Part shown: positions 1-8,288 of the stretch, piece by piece
Layout: each line of letters opens with the position of its first letter
Position numbering within the stretch: the stretch's first letter is position 1
Source: CBDEGR01 sp965237895
Lineage (GTDB): Bacteria; Acidobacteriota; Terriglobia; UBA7540; JAPUME01
Direction of reading: 5' to 3'
Length of the DNA stretch: 64,000 bases
Assembly: GCA_965237895.1 (NCBI GenBank)
Contig: CBDEGR010000001.1
Span: forward strand, 62,001-126,000
Notes under the pieces: generated by a model
Told to the model about the DNA's origin: nothing
The model's input: the letters and a program-made list of their open reading frames with translations, nothing else
Database searches by the model: none
Made by a program: the position numbers and the translations under genes

Positions 1-659
1 TCATATGCGGATATTTCGCCACCTGACCAAACGACATCAAGGCGTCGAATGAGTCGCAAGGCGACATGAACGTAATTCTCGGGAGTGGCCCAATAGCATG
101 ATTGACATACTTCAATCAAAAGGTCTGTTGTCCAATTCTTGCAGTGTTCGCATGACCACGACTTTGCTCGATTGCAGGAACCGCACACGAGCATGAATTG
201 AGCGGGGTCTAGTTCCCCTGCTGGCTCACCGGAGACCTCAAATGGAACACAATGATCGATTTGCAGATAGCGCGGTTCGTATTTTGTGAAACAAATACTA
301 CAACGCGATCCATAGAGTTCAACCAAGGTTCCCTTGAAGTTCTTCGGCCACGCCTTGCGACCCCCAAGTTTTCCACCTTTGATCTCGGCAGGATCGCCGA
401 ATCGATAGGCACCTATTTTTCGGCCATGTGCTCCCGTTACACGAAACGTTTCCAACGGAATGCCTTGCTCCCGCACATCACGTGCGGCTCGCGGCGGGTG
501 ATCATACCCGTATTTTTCGCTCAACTCTTCAGTTGTGATGGAACCATGCTTCAGAATGTGATCGATGACGGTCTTCGCACGCTTCGCCGTGACAGCTCTT
601 AGGCGACTAAGGAATTCTTTTGGGAGTTGCGGTTTCTGTGTGCGTTTTTTCTTTGCCAT
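1..659 (-). CDS. HNH restriction endonuclease (3' end cut by window edge)
   Basis: The frame runs open to the window edge from an ATG at 659, giving at least 219 residues with no stop. Residues about 25-75 look like a winged helix (ILKHGSITTEELSEKYG). The C-terminal half has an HNH/McrA-type core: a CxxC pair (SICFTKYE), the His-containing strand LQIDHCVPFE, a second pair in LVCGSCNRAKSW, then more cysteine pairs (CEHCKNW, CQSCYW). HNH nucleases cut DNA with a bound metal. It begins 12 bases after the adjacent methylase gene with an AAGGAAG ribosome site, so the two form an operon and probably a type II restriction-modification system. The cognate target cannot be read from the sequence. The N-terminal winged helix may help recognise DNA (inference). 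Confidence 0.8.
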   Translation of the reverse strand, partial: MAKKKRTQKPQLPKEFLSRLRAVTAKRAKTVIDHILKHGSITTEELSEKYGYDHPPRAARDVREQGIPLETFRVTGAHGRKIGAYRFGDPAEIKGGKLGGRKAWPKNFKGTLVELYGSRCSICFTKYEPRYLQIDHCVPFEVSGEPAGELDPAQFMLVCGSCNRAKSWSCEHCKNWTTDLLIEVCQSCYWATPENYVHVALRLIRRLDVVWSGGEISAY

Positions 660-671
660 TGTCGGGCTTCC

Positions 672-1568
672 TTATCGCAGTACAAACTCATTGGCATGCC
701 TGGCTCGCTCAAGTGATGCAGTAAGAGCCGATGATAAATACAGTGATTCGTACGTAACATCTGATCGACCCAAAAGCGTCGCCTGCGTCGATCTACCAGC
801 ACGTATTTCCAGTTGATTCAGTTTCAGGAAGCCTGGAAGTGGTTCGCCGTACGTTTTTGTCCCGGTTCGACCATCGTACGACACTGCGAACATGATGTTT
901 CGATCATGGAGCTTTGAAAGCTCATCGCAGAATTCATCGTGATCGACTTTTGGAAGATAACGCTGATCACGATTTCCGCAGACGCCCTGGTATGGTGGGT
1001 CCATGTAGATGAGGTCATCTTTGGTGCAGTCGTTGAGAACTGTTTTGTAATCCCAAGACGTGAGCTGCGTTCGTTGGCGCAATAGAGCGGAGGCATGGTT
1101 GATTCGTCGGCGCATTTCCGTTGGGCGGGCTCCCTTGCGTCGATTGTCTGGTGTATTGTTGAATTCACCGTTCGCGTTGTACCGGATCGCTGCCTTAACG
1201 CATCTGGCAAGTAGGTACAAGAAGTCGGCAGGTTCGTGCTGGTCATTGAAGCGCTTGCGCACCTCATTAAAATACTCACGTTCCCGACCAAGTTGATCGT
1301 TCCATAGATGCGTGTATTGATCGGCGAGTCTTTCAGGTTTATATATGATTTCCCTCCACAATTGAATCAGCGGAGAATGTGCGTCGTTGATCCAAAATTG
1401 ATCGACGGAGCGGCGTGCAGCAACCGCAATGGACACTGCGGAGGAACCAGCAAATGGCTCTACGATGCGGAATATGGTGGATGGGAAATGTTGCAGGATC
1501 GTAGGGGCGATCCGCCGTTTGCTTCCCTGATAGGGGATCGGTTGCGGTACATTGCTAGGACCGTTCAT
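672..1568 (-). CDS. D12-class DNA adenine-N6 methyltransferase
   Basis: A 298-residue protein of the Dam/DpnM (MethyltransfD12) family, which transfers a methyl group from S-adenosylmethionine to adenine in DNA. Motifs in order: PYQGSKRRIAP near residue 12 (the family's N-terminal PYxGxK motif), VEPFAGSSAVS near 37 (AdoMet-binding motif I) and IYMDPPYQG near 188 (catalytic DPPY). The length matches the family. It lies directly upstream of the HNH nuclease gene on the same strand, so its likely job is to protect host DNA from that nuclease. Dam-like members often methylate GATC, but the target here is not evident. No stop or frameshift interrupts it; it appears functional. Confidence 0.9.
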   Translation of the reverse strand: MNGPSNVPQPIPYQGSKRRIAPTILQHFPSTIFRIVEPFAGSSAVSIAVAARRSVDQFWINDAHSPLIQLWREIIYKPERLADQYTHLWNDQLGREREYFNEVRKRFNDQHEPADFLYLLARCVKAAIRYNANGEFNNTPDNRRKGARPTEMRRRINHASALLRQRTQLTSWDYKTVLNDCTKDDLIYMDPPYQGVCGNRDQRYLPKVDHDEFCDELSKLHDRNIMFAVSYDGRTGTKTYGEPLPGFLKLNQLEIRAGRSTQATLLGRSDVTYESLYLSSALTASLERARHANEFVLR

Positions 1569-1610
1569 ACGTCCACTCTCGCCCCTACTTGGTGGCGGCT
1601 GTTGTCAGGA

Positions 1611-1709
1611 TCATTCCTTCAGCGAGGCTTCGCGGATCGCCTTCACCGGACCGGCAAGATCAGAGAAGACTTCAGTAACGGGAACCAACTCGCCGCGTTT
1701 ACGCCACAT
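1611..1709 (-). pseudogene. Truncated N-terminus resembling plasmid RepA initiator (copy 1)
   Basis: A 32-codon frame beginning MWRKRGELVPVTEVFSDLAG and continuing GPVKAIREASLKE before TGA. It matches the small frame at 2656-2841 (MQRKRSGLIPIGDALSDLGG) residue for residue over much of its length, and the DNA upstream of both starts is also similar: an overlapping upstream frame ends LSxxHxRIxxHxA in each. From memory, GPVKAIREAS followed by a long replication domain is typical of RepA-type plasmid replication proteins; here the rest is absent. I read it as a decayed initiator fragment next to the methylase promoter. The homology claim is moderate to weak; the paralogy with 2656-2841 is directly visible. 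Confidence 0.4.
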
Positions 1710-2012
1710 GGGCTTTTATTCTCTCATGTTCCTCAGACAAGCCAGCGACACCACCCATCACCAGCTCGATGGTCAGTCCATTGGGAAACTGTGGAAAACT
1801 TAAAAATCAAGAGGTTCGAAATTGAGCGAAAAAAGCAGGATGACAAACGGGCGACCATTCTCCGAAAGTGAAAAGAAAACCCTGGAAAGCGTGGCGTTCA
1901 TTCTGGAGGGGGCTTCCGAGCTTGTGTCCAGGATAGATCCTTTTCCCCTCTCCGAGTTTGGACGCGAGCCACCTGGGAAAGAAGAGCGGCCCGCTGGCGG
2001 TTTGATACGTTT
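1710..2012. other. Intergenic, no convincing gene
   Basis: About 300 bases between the RepA-like fragment and the membrane protein gene. The minus strand continues the upstream frame that ends LSEEHERIKAHVA* (about 1697-1780), which is blocked by a TGA further upstream, so it is a remnant. A plus-strand frame from TTG 1822 to 2067 has no recognisable features. No tRNA, repeat or clear promoter seen. Confidence 0.3.
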
Positions 2013-2519
2013 TTATGTACTGACCTTAAACTCTTTGCGCCATCGAGCATTCATCCTTTTTACTTGACTGACCTTCATCCAATGAGTGCGTCCAAACGTG
2101 TCTGATATGCCGATGTGAGACATGTTCATTTTTAGAAAACATTTCGAATCATAGGGGAAAGGTAAAAAAATGCGTTCGCCAACTCCAAGAGTATGGGGAA
2201 GCCTTCCACTCACTGGGTTCTCATAGTCGGGAATAATAGTTGCGAATTCCTGCTTCCGTGTAAGCCACTTAAAAAGACAAGTTTTCTTTAGAGTAATAAG
2301 AGAGAGGGTGGTGTTGCCAGGACCATGATTTACGGCCGAGATGCCAATATTCGTAGGGCCTACCTCTTCAACTCCTGCTGTCATTATCGGACCTATGATG
2401 GCAGTGACTCTTACGCAAGGCTTGAGTACTATGTCTCTGTAAATATTCCAGCCAAGCGACAGGGATGCCGTGACAAAGGAAAGCACACTGATGAAAAGAG
2501 CTGTGTCAGGGTTAGGCAT
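2013..2519 (-). CDS. Hypothetical single-pass membrane protein
   Basis: A 168-residue protein if started at the ATG at 2519 (a frame extends upstream to 2570 but that extension is arginine-rich and unlike coding sequence). Residues about 5-28 (ALFISVLSFVTASLSLGWNIY) form one membrane-spanning helix; the rest reads as a beta-rich extracytoplasmic or cytoplasmic domain with no motif I recognise. The arrangement (short helix, then VLKPCVRVTAIIG-type strands) resembles small membrane-anchored proteins common in accessory regions. Function unknown. Confidence 0.5.
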   Translation of the reverse strand: MPNPDTALFISVLSFVTASLSLGWNIYRDIVLKPCVRVTAIIGPIMTAGVEEVGPTNIGISAVNHGPGNTTLSLITLKKTCLFKWLTRKQEFATIIPDYENPVSGRLPHTLGVGERIFLPFPYDSKCFLKMNMSHIGISDTFGRTHWMKVSQVKRMNARWRKEFKVST

Positions 2520-2655
2520 CTTCCTCCTTCTACGCCACCCGAGGCTCCCCGAATCCCGTCGATCCCCCAAACCGTAACGCCCTTGAGACAGACCTAGCGA
2601 CTCGGGCCATAGCCCCGATCCGGCCCGCGCGGCTGCTGTATTTGCCGGATATAGT

Positions 2656-2841
2656 TCAGCCCCCGCTCAACACTGCGGCGATCTCTCTGTAGTCCTCCGC
2701 CAAGAGCTTGACTTGCCCTTCGATCTGCCTGACCTGCTGCTGCAAGTCTTCGGTCAGCTCGACGGGCCGCATTGACTGCGGGCCGCCTAGATCGGAGAGG
2801 GCATCACCGATGGGAATCAAGCCGCTTCGTTTACGCTGCAT
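2656..2841 (-). pseudogene. Small frame, RepA-like N-terminus (copy 2)
   Basis: A 61-residue frame starting MQRKRSGLIPIGDALSDLGG, then a short coiled-coil-like tail (LQQQVRQIEGQVKLLAEDY). The first 21 residues match the fragment at 1611-1709. The tail differs, so the two copies share only their 5' ends and the DNA just upstream. It could be a small real protein or a plasmid initiator start that has been joined to other sequence. I favour a remnant. Confidence 0.35.
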
Positions 2842-2932
2842 GGCTTATTCTCCCATGCGCCCCAGACAAGAGGACTACAGGGCTAACGAGGGGGCTCACG
2901 CCCGGACGCTTTTGATCCAGCTGGCAAACGGT

Positions 2933-4321
2933 TCACTGACCTTGTTCAATAACCTCAAGGACATTCCCATCTAAATCGGTCTTCGCCTTCACCCAGTTAC
3001 TCACAACGCCGCCAAAAGCATTCTTGCCTCGAAATGTAGTTCGAACTACCAGGTGGTCCCCCATGTCCCAATACACCGTCTTCACATGTTCATAGCTTCC
3101 GGGATCATTCATCGAATCTTTGATAACTTTCGTGAGCTCCCGATGAGACCCATCCCAAAGACTGCTGAATCCTTTCTCAATGCGCTCTTTCCGGGCTGCC
3201 GCCTTCTTTTCCAAGTAATCCTGAGCGCTCTTCCCATGTCCGACATAGAGCACCGCCTTGGAAGACTTCTCAGAAACGAATGAAACATCAATCTCAGCCA
3301 GATGAGCTACCCAATATCTGCCGTCCGTGCCGTCCAAAGTATCAGGCGCTCCGAATATGCCATTGACCCACAACTCGTAAGGAACCTTCTTTCCAACACC
3401 ATTGGACAGAAAATTCTCAGCTTCCGCCTGTTGCTGTTCCCCTGTTTTGCGAGCCGCCTCCCGTGCGAGCAAAATCTGTGAAGTCTCCTGCGGGAATTCC
3501 TTAGCTTTTGCGCGCGCTTCGTACAAAGCTTGCATTGCGCGATTTTCGTAGGCGACTTGCAGGGAGTAAATTGCGTTGGCAAAGGCGAACCCGGCGCCAC
3601 TAGCTTGGTAGTCGGCTTCACCTTCCCGGGCGGCGGTCCCAACTTCGAGTGCAGCTTCGCGCGCTATGGTGACGTTCATATCGGCATCGACTACTTTGCG
3701 AGCGGCGGCTCTGGCTTGGGTAGCTTCCTCCGCGCTGTAATAGATCATTTCTCCCTGCGCCGCCGCATAGGCTGTGGCGTCGGCATAATGGAGGGCTAAT
3801 TCGTGGGCTGCTGCTTTGCGATCCACGGCCGCGTCGCCGCCGTCAATTTCGGCATCCACGGCCTCAACCGCCGCAGTCAGTGTGCGGGCTTTTTTGGCAT
3901 ACGCGGTAATGGCTGCCTGGACTACTACATCCTCAACGTAGGCGACGGTGGCGAAAGCTAATGCGTTTTTGTAAACGGCTGCTTCGGCATCATCGGCTTG
4001 CAATGTGGTGGCGCGGGCTTCGTCCTTGCGTTTGGCTGCGGCAGATTCGGCGGCTTCAAGTGCGGTTAAGGCTTCGGTAGCGATGGCGTCCCTTATAGCG
4101 GGGTCCATACCGGCGGCCATGATGGCGTCCGCATCATAGGCGGTGTCGTAGTCTTCCAGTGCGCTGACGATGTCGTCGCGTGTGACCTTCAATGCGGTAC
4201 CAACCAGCATAGCTCTACTCCCCCCCTGTGCTGACGACGTCCCTCGCGTTTGCTCTTCATCATCCTGGCAGGAGGATCCCCCTACCACGAGCGCGAATAG
4301 GACAATCTTTGTCAGTTTCAT
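2933..4321 (-). CDS. Alanine-rich lipoprotein-like protein
   Basis: Start chosen at the ATG at 4321, where an AGGAAAG ribosome site and a signal-like N-terminus (MKLTKIVLFALVVGGSSCQD) are found; the frame upstream of it overlaps the methylase fragment and is not coding. The product is 462 residues. The cysteine at position 18 could be lipidated, though GSSC is a poor lipobox. Residues about 45-320 are extremely rich in Ala, Glu, Asp and Lys and read as long helices with repeated AAARK/EAAL/ATAY words, probably coiled. The C-terminal ~130 residues (from GKKVPYELWVNG) are more globular, ending DLDGNVLEVIEQG. No family recognised. It is the only gene of this type here and lies between mobile-type genes. 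Confidence 0.55.
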   Translation of the reverse strand: MKLTKIVLFALVVGGSSCQDDEEQTRGTSSAQGGSRAMLVGTALKVTRDDIVSALEDYDTAYDADAIMAAGMDPAIRDAIATEALTALEAAESAAAKRKDEARATTLQADDAEAAVYKNALAFATVAYVEDVVVQAAITAYAKKARTLTAAVEAVDAEIDGGDAAVDRKAAAHELALHYADATAYAAAQGEMIYYSAEEATQARAAARKVVDADMNVTIAREAALEVGTAAREGEADYQASGAGFAFANAIYSLQVAYENRAMQALYEARAKAKEFPQETSQILLAREAARKTGEQQQAEAENFLSNGVGKKVPYELWVNGIFGAPDTLDGTDGRYWVAHLAEIDVSFVSEKSSKAVLYVGHGKSAQDYLEKKAAARKERIEKGFSSLWDGSHRELTKVIKDSMNDPGSYEHVKTVYWDMGDHLVVRTTFRGKNAFGGVVSNWVKAKTDLDGNVLEVIEQGQ

Positions 4322-4382
4322 TTTCTTTCCTGAGGGTGAGCGAAACTTAGCATTGAAGGATTGCGCCGCTGCTATCGCGGGC

Positions 4383-4994
4383 TTATTGCCCATCGTCTTC
4401 AAGCACATCTTTGATACTATCCACGATCTTGAACCCGGCATCATGAAGCGCCTTGACGGTCGCCTCGTAATTCGCACCCGGCAAGAAATAGTCCGGCCCG
4501 TCTCCGGTGATCGATCCCATATCGTCGGGGACCCCAGCGTAGCACCACACAATCTCATTTCTGAAATTACCCTTCCCGAACACCACATCCATTAGCAGCT
4601 TCAAGTAGTGGCTGGCGGTGGGGTCGCAGTGCAGGTACAGCGACCCACTAGGATTCAGCAGGCGGTGCATCTCGCGCATCCGCTGCGCCATCATGCCGAG
4701 ATAAGCGGCCATGCCGTCAGAGTGAGCCAGCCGCACTGCCTCAATCACATGATACAGTGCCGGGTCGCTATACCGTTGCCGTTCCAGCCACAGTCGGTCC
4801 ACATCATCGAACGTCCAGAAATCCTTGAAGGATGCCCCGGCGACCTGGCTCCCAATCGGAGCAGAGTAGGTCTTTTTGCTGTTGAACGGCGGGTCCAGGT
4901 AAATCAGGTCTACGCTGGAGGAATTCATACCCCGCATGATCTCCAGGTTATCCCGGGTCCACAGCGTGCGGTTTTTCCAGTTAGGGCTCCCCAT
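4383..4994 (-). pseudogene. Truncated site-specific DNA methylase (beta-type N4/N6)
   Basis: 203 residues. The first ~150 are a clear DNA methylase: LIYLDPPFNSKKTY (catalytic DPPF) near residue 31, and LYLHCDPTASHYLKLLMD, VFGKGNFRNEIVWCYAG near 120-150. Proteins of this family run to about 350-450 residues and carry the AdoMet-binding FxGxG motif near the C-terminus. Here the family sequence stops after WCYAG and is replaced by ~50 unrelated residues (from VPDDMGS to EDDGQ), so the AdoMet site is missing. It is probably an inactive deletion product fused to foreign sequence. The next gene starts 62 bases downstream. Confidence 0.65.
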
Positions 4995-5044
4995 GCGGTG
5001 GTATGATAAGAATGGAGAGAAGGAGCGTCAAGTATCTTTTATAA

Positions 5045-5090
5045 GCCCCCTAGCTTAAGTAGGCCTGTGAAACCCCAACGTCTAGGGGGC
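5045..5090. repeat. 9-bp inverted repeat at module junction
   Basis: GCCCCCTAG at 5045-5053 and its exact reverse complement CTAGGGGGC at 5082-5090, separated by 28 bases. It lies between the divergently older R-M module and the nuclease module, upstream of the methylase fragment. It has no T-run, so it is not an obvious terminator; it may be an insertion scar or a binding site. Confidence 0.5.
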
Positions 5091-5164
5091 AGGACCGGAA
5101 GTGCGGACAGGGTCTGGTCCCAAAACTCGCCCGCGAACTGGCAGCCTGGGAAAGCTGCTTGGGG

Positions 5165-5692
5165 TTATTCTCGACCTAAGCCAGGCCTTGAAGCCAGTGG
5201 CTGGCCTCTCTCTGTGGACGGCGGCTTTGCTGGTTCAGGCAGGCGGACTCCCTTTCTCCATTTCCAGGGCGGGACGAATGTACCTGCCCAAAGACCACGT
5301 TTAGCCCTCCTGGCCGCTTGTTCTTGGCGGACGTGCCGCTTGGAGTATTTCCGGTAGGCCAGGGCGTAGCCCTGTTCCACGAGCCATTTGTTGAGGTTGG
5401 TGGTACCCACCCAACAAGTAGCCAATCGCCGGCCGTCCTGCATCCATCTCTCCACTTCACACCGTACTTCTTTCTGGCCGAGCAGCAGCTTCTCCAACGC
5501 GCCAACCGCTTTGGCGTCGGCGTCGTAGAGCTGTCCCTCGGAGTCTCTGCACACTTGTTCATTTTCAGGGGCGTCGATCCCTGCAAGGCGTACTTTTCGG
5601 CCTTTCCCTGGGATGTGTCCCTCAAACCACAAGGTGTCCCCGTCGACGACTAGGGGAACTCCCTTGATGATACGGGGTCTTTTCTTTTTCAT
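5165..5692 (-). CDS. SNase-like (thermonuclease) family nuclease
   Basis: 175 residues with the staphylococcal-nuclease fold signature: VVDGDTLWFEG near residue 15 (catalytic Asp region), VRLAGIDAPENEQ near 35 (Arg and Asp/Glu of the active site), and the C-terminal NKWLVEQGYALAYRKYSK plus RRAKRGLWAGTF, which close the OB-fold. Ca-dependent members cleave DNA and RNA to 3'-phosphate products. There is no signal peptide, so it would act in the cytoplasm unless otherwise exported. Short SNase genes of this kind are common on conjugative plasmids and ICEs, which fits the T4SS island downstream. The last ~25 residues are proline-rich and probably unstructured. Confidence 0.85.
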   Translation of the reverse strand: MKKKRPRIIKGVPLVVDGDTLWFEGHIPGKGRKVRLAGIDAPENEQVCRDSEGQLYDADAKAVGALEKLLLGQKEVRCEVERWMQDGRRLATCWVGTTNLNKWLVEQGYALAYRKYSKRHVRQEQAARRAKRGLWAGTFVPPWKWRKGVRLPEPAKPPSTERGQPLASRPGLGRE

Positions 5693-5830
5693 CTTGCGCC
5701 AGCACTTAGAGGGAAGGCCCCGAAGTTCACATAATGAAATTTTATCGGAAGTTGGGGTCTGGTTGCTTCGATTTTTAGGATTCGATCAGGTGGGCGGTTT
5801 TTTCCAATCGTTACCACACCTACCGGCAGG

Positions 5831-6739
5831 TCATTCCACCTCCCATTCAATTAATGCCGGCATTTTCTTGCGAAAGCTAAGCTTCGTCCACATGGCCGAA
5901 TGATCGCTCCAGCCCTTTTTCCGCCATTCGTGGTAGTAGCCGCAGTTCGCAACCTCGAAGTGCCTTGAGACGAAGGTGTGGTCGAAACATCGCGGGTTGT
6001 TCTGCGTCGTGTAGTGTGTGACGGGGGTGGCCGTCTCAAAGCCGTGAAGGTCACGATAGGCGTCGCGCAGACCATGCTGCGACGCGCCAGCAAGCACTGA
6101 ACGCACTCCATTGGTCCACTCGACTCTCCGGCGCTTGTCGCCGAACTTCGTGTACCAGCCCCGGATGGACGTACCTCGGTCCTCATGAATCTTTTCTCTG
6201 AAAGGGACGATCTGTCCGGATTGCCGGAACCGCTTCGGCTCGTTGAAGTCTCCGGTCAGAATGCGAGGCGAGTCGATCCCCCGGCGTAGCGCTGCCGACA
6301 GGACGTTGAACGTGTCGATCTTTCGCCAGCCATTGCCGGAACCGTTGGGGATATGCACGGTGAACACGTCGATGTCTTGCTCGCCGGGCACGGAGACCGT
6401 GGCCCGCGCCAGCAGCTCCGGGTAGGGCGCGCGGCGGCGCCAGCGGTTGCCGCCGGCCGTTACCGGCCAGCGACTCGCAATCACGCACTGATAGCGTTTC
6501 CGCTTCAAACTGCGGATTGGCGGTAGACTGCGCATCGCCGTGGGCGGGGCGTCCGTGCTGCCCCAATAGATATGGACAAGACCGATGTCGGCAAGGCGGC
6601 CCGCCATATCGTCCGCAAGGCTCGTCGTTACCTCTTGCAACGTCAGGGTGTCAGGACTTACAGACCTGATGGCCTCGACGATGTTGTCGAATTGACCGGA
6701 CAGGGATTGAAAGTGGACGTTCCAGGACAGGATCAGCAT
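5831..6739 (-). CDS. Endonuclease/exonuclease/phosphatase (EEP) family protein
   Basis: 302 residues with all core EEP motifs: LILSWNVHFQ at the N-terminus (metal-site Asn), LQEVTTSL near 37 (metal-binding Glu), TGDFNEPKRF near 165 (catalytic Asp and Asn) and WSDHSAMWTKL near 280 (Asp-His pair). The family cleaves phosphodiester or phosphomonoester bonds in nucleic acids, lipids or sugar phosphates with Mg2+. No signal peptide, so cytoplasmic. The substrate cannot be told from sequence. It is transcribed away from the T4SS block, on the same strand as the SNase gene 138 bases downstream. Confidence 0.85.
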   Translation of the reverse strand: MLILSWNVHFQSLSGQFDNIVEAIRSVSPDTLTLQEVTTSLADDMAGRLADIGLVHIYWGSTDAPPTAMRSLPPIRSLKRKRYQCVIASRWPVTAGGNRWRRRAPYPELLARATVSVPGEQDIDVFTVHIPNGSGNGWRKIDTFNVLSAALRRGIDSPRILTGDFNEPKRFRQSGQIVPFREKIHEDRGTSIRGWYTKFGDKRRRVEWTNGVRSVLAGASQHGLRDAYRDLHGFETATPVTHYTTQNNPRCFDHTFVSRHFEVANCGYYHEWRKKGWSDHSAMWTKLSFRKKMPALIEWEVE

Positions 6740-7051
6740 GGGAACATCTCCTTAGTAGAGGCGGCCGAGGCAATCAATGCTCCTCGTTGATTCATCAGAC
6801 ACCCCCCAAATCGGTGAGCCTGTCCGGTCAGGCTGCGTTGTACCAATCCCTAGCATACCAGAGTATCCCAATACCCTTCCGAGCCTCGATTTTCCTCTCA
6901 GAGACCGCAGGCCCCCCTGTGGGGAACTGAGATTTTGAGCCAGATCCCGAGAAAAAAGAGGTCCGTAATTGCTCTGTGCTTCGTTTTCTCAGGGTCCGAC
7001 GACCCGTAGCACCCCAAAATCTCACTAGATCCGGCGCTGGCCAGATGCGTC
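6740..7051. other. Intergenic, nothing recognised
   Basis: About 310 bases upstream of the EEP gene. Short frames on the minus strand (6828-7083) have no recognisable sequence or good start. No tRNA, long repeat or terminator seen. Confidence 0.3.
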
Positions 7052-7291
7052 TCAGTGTTCGCTGCCAAGTCGCTTGCCCTCAACTATCCACCGATCCCCA
7101 ACCTGCTCTACCTTGGAGATCTCGAATTTCCCTCGGGTGCCCTGTTGCTTCGAGTAACGGGAAACTTTTACACCTGTTCGCATAGTGAAACGCGTTCCAT
7201 GAGGAATTTCCTCAACACCAATGACTACGGCAGTGGCAATGACTGGATCGGTCCCCAGCAAAAGGACTATCTCACTGTTGGTTAGTTTCAT
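7052..7291 (-). CDS. Small hypothetical protein
   Basis: 79 residues starting MKLTNSEIVLLLGTDPVIAT and rich in beta-prone segments (GVEEIPHGTRFTMRTGVKVS, VGDRWIVEGKRLG). The composition is coding-like and different from the surrounding frames, but no family is recognised. A second minus-strand frame ends 20 bases inside its start, which would suit translational coupling. Confidence 0.4.
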   Translation of the reverse strand: MKLTNSEIVLLLGTDPVIATAVVIGVEEIPHGTRFTMRTGVKVSRYSKQQGTRGKFEISKVEQVGDRWIVEGKRLGSEH

Positions 7292-7517
7292 CGTGAAGTC
7301 CCGAAAATCCTTGAGCTTTGCTGGGTAGACTGCGTTTTCCCGGCCCCTGACGTGCCTCAGACCCTAAAGTTGCTTCCTGCGCCTCTGAGGGGTTCTCGGG
7401 GCCTTCGCCCGCCGACGGGCTGCTGCTTTCAGGCTTTTTTGCAAGCAGCAACTCAACTGTGCGGCTTGTCTCCTTTGCTCGTGACGATGGCTTGTCGCTG
7501 AAAATAGAGCTTACCAC
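7272..7517 (-). CDS. Possible small hypothetical protein upstream of 7052-7291
   Basis: 81 codons, Ser/Glu/Pro-rich (KKPESSSPSAGEGPENPSE), with low complexity and no recognisable domain. It overlaps the start of the next frame by 20 bases, as coupled genes do. Weak evidence; it may be non-coding. Confidence 0.2.
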   Translation of the reverse strand: MVSSIFSDKPSSRAKETSRTVELLLAKKPESSSPSAGEGPENPSEAQEATLGSEARQGPGKRSLPSKAQGFSGLHDETNQQ

Positions 7518-7765
7518 GACACATGATTACGGCATCCATTCGGAGACTTGTTCCACAGGGGGATATGCAATTACGGTGATCCGTTGGGATAGCCTGTCGA
7601 TGATTATGTGAATTGACTTGCAGACCGGTACAATCGGTACCAATTGGACCAAGTTAGTGTGCATTTCGATGGCTGGATCGAGCTGGTGGCGCTGTACTAC
7701 TGGAACGCCAGTCGGATAGAGTCGGCAGCGGATGCCTGATTGCGCGAGCAGATCGAGGTCACCGC
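7518..7765 (+). other. Decayed coding sequence
   Basis: A plus-strand frame between about 7612 and 7730 reads LDQVSVHFDGWIELVALYYW and on to ASRIESAADA before TGA, which looks protein-like but has a stop (TGA) just upstream and no start. It may be the C-terminal relic of a gene lost in front of the truncated winged-helix gene. Nothing else recognised in this stretch. Confidence 0.25.
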
Positions 7766-8218
7766 ATGATTCCCCATCTCCAGGGACGCGAGAAGGCACT
7801 GGAGCCGTTGGGCTGGACGGGGCGAAAAGCCGAATGGATTGCCTTGGCCTGTCTGCATAGCGGCGGCCTCTTCACCCGGGCACAACTCTGCTTCCATCTC
7901 CGGATGAACCGTTGGCAGGCCCTTCGATTTGTCCAGGCCGTTGTCAGCAGGGGGGTTGCCGCCGAAGACAGCCTGGAGAACCAGAAAGTGTGCCACATCT
8001 TCAGCCGGCGGATGGACGACTACGCGGTGGTTTCTTCCCCGGTCCACGCGAGATTCTATTCCTTCCAGCTCCCCTCTTCGCCGCGCCAGGCGCGGCGGCA
8101 ATCTGCAATCTACCTGACTCCCATCCATATCCCTCAGTCCCGCCGGTTCCGGCAAGCATTTCCGATTCGCAGCTCAAAGCGGAGAGCGTGTGACATGAAG
8201 AAGATCGACTCGGTGTAG
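7766..8218 (+). pseudogene. Truncated copy of the T4SS-linked winged-helix protein
   Basis: 150 codons. Residues 1-85 align with the start of the full-length protein at 19316: MIPHLQGREKALEPLGW against MIEHLHDREKKLEPFGW, then EWIALACLHSG, FTRAQLCFHL, and a helix ending in RFVQAVVSRGV against RFVRALIEKKM. After VCHIFSRRMDD the similarity ends and the sequence becomes Ser/Arg-rich and non-coding in look. So this copy retains only the predicted N-terminal winged helix. It sits directly upstream of the T4SS transcription unit. It may be a relic of a duplication or may still make a short DNA-binding protein. The last eight codons (8195-8218) overlap a GTGTGACA motif. Confidence 0.6.
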
Positions 8219-8225
8219 GCACGCA

Positions 8226-8288
8226 CCGGAGCCTGCGGTTTGCCGAGGCTCCGGCAAGGCAGGGCCGAAGGTGGAAAGGGGAAACCCC
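8226..8288 (+). promoter_or_regulatory. Structured leader, candidate attenuator
   Basis: A 9-bp perfect stem pairs CCGGAGCCT (8226-8234) with AGGCTCCGG (8246-8254), with a further CGG/CCG pairing inside the loop. Next, GGGG (8278-8281) can pair with CCCC (8285-8288) across AAA. That second pairing uses bases 8286-8288, which are also the first arm of the terminator hairpin at 8286-8307, so the two structures exclude each other. This geometry suits a transcription attenuator in the leader of the gene at 8402 and the T4SS block. No ligand or leader-peptide logic is apparent. Confidence 0.4.

Noticed and set aside
1822..2067. Plus-strand frame of 81 codons from TTG
   Set aside because: No recognisable domain, overlaps the 3' end of the minus-strand membrane protein gene, no good ribosome site.
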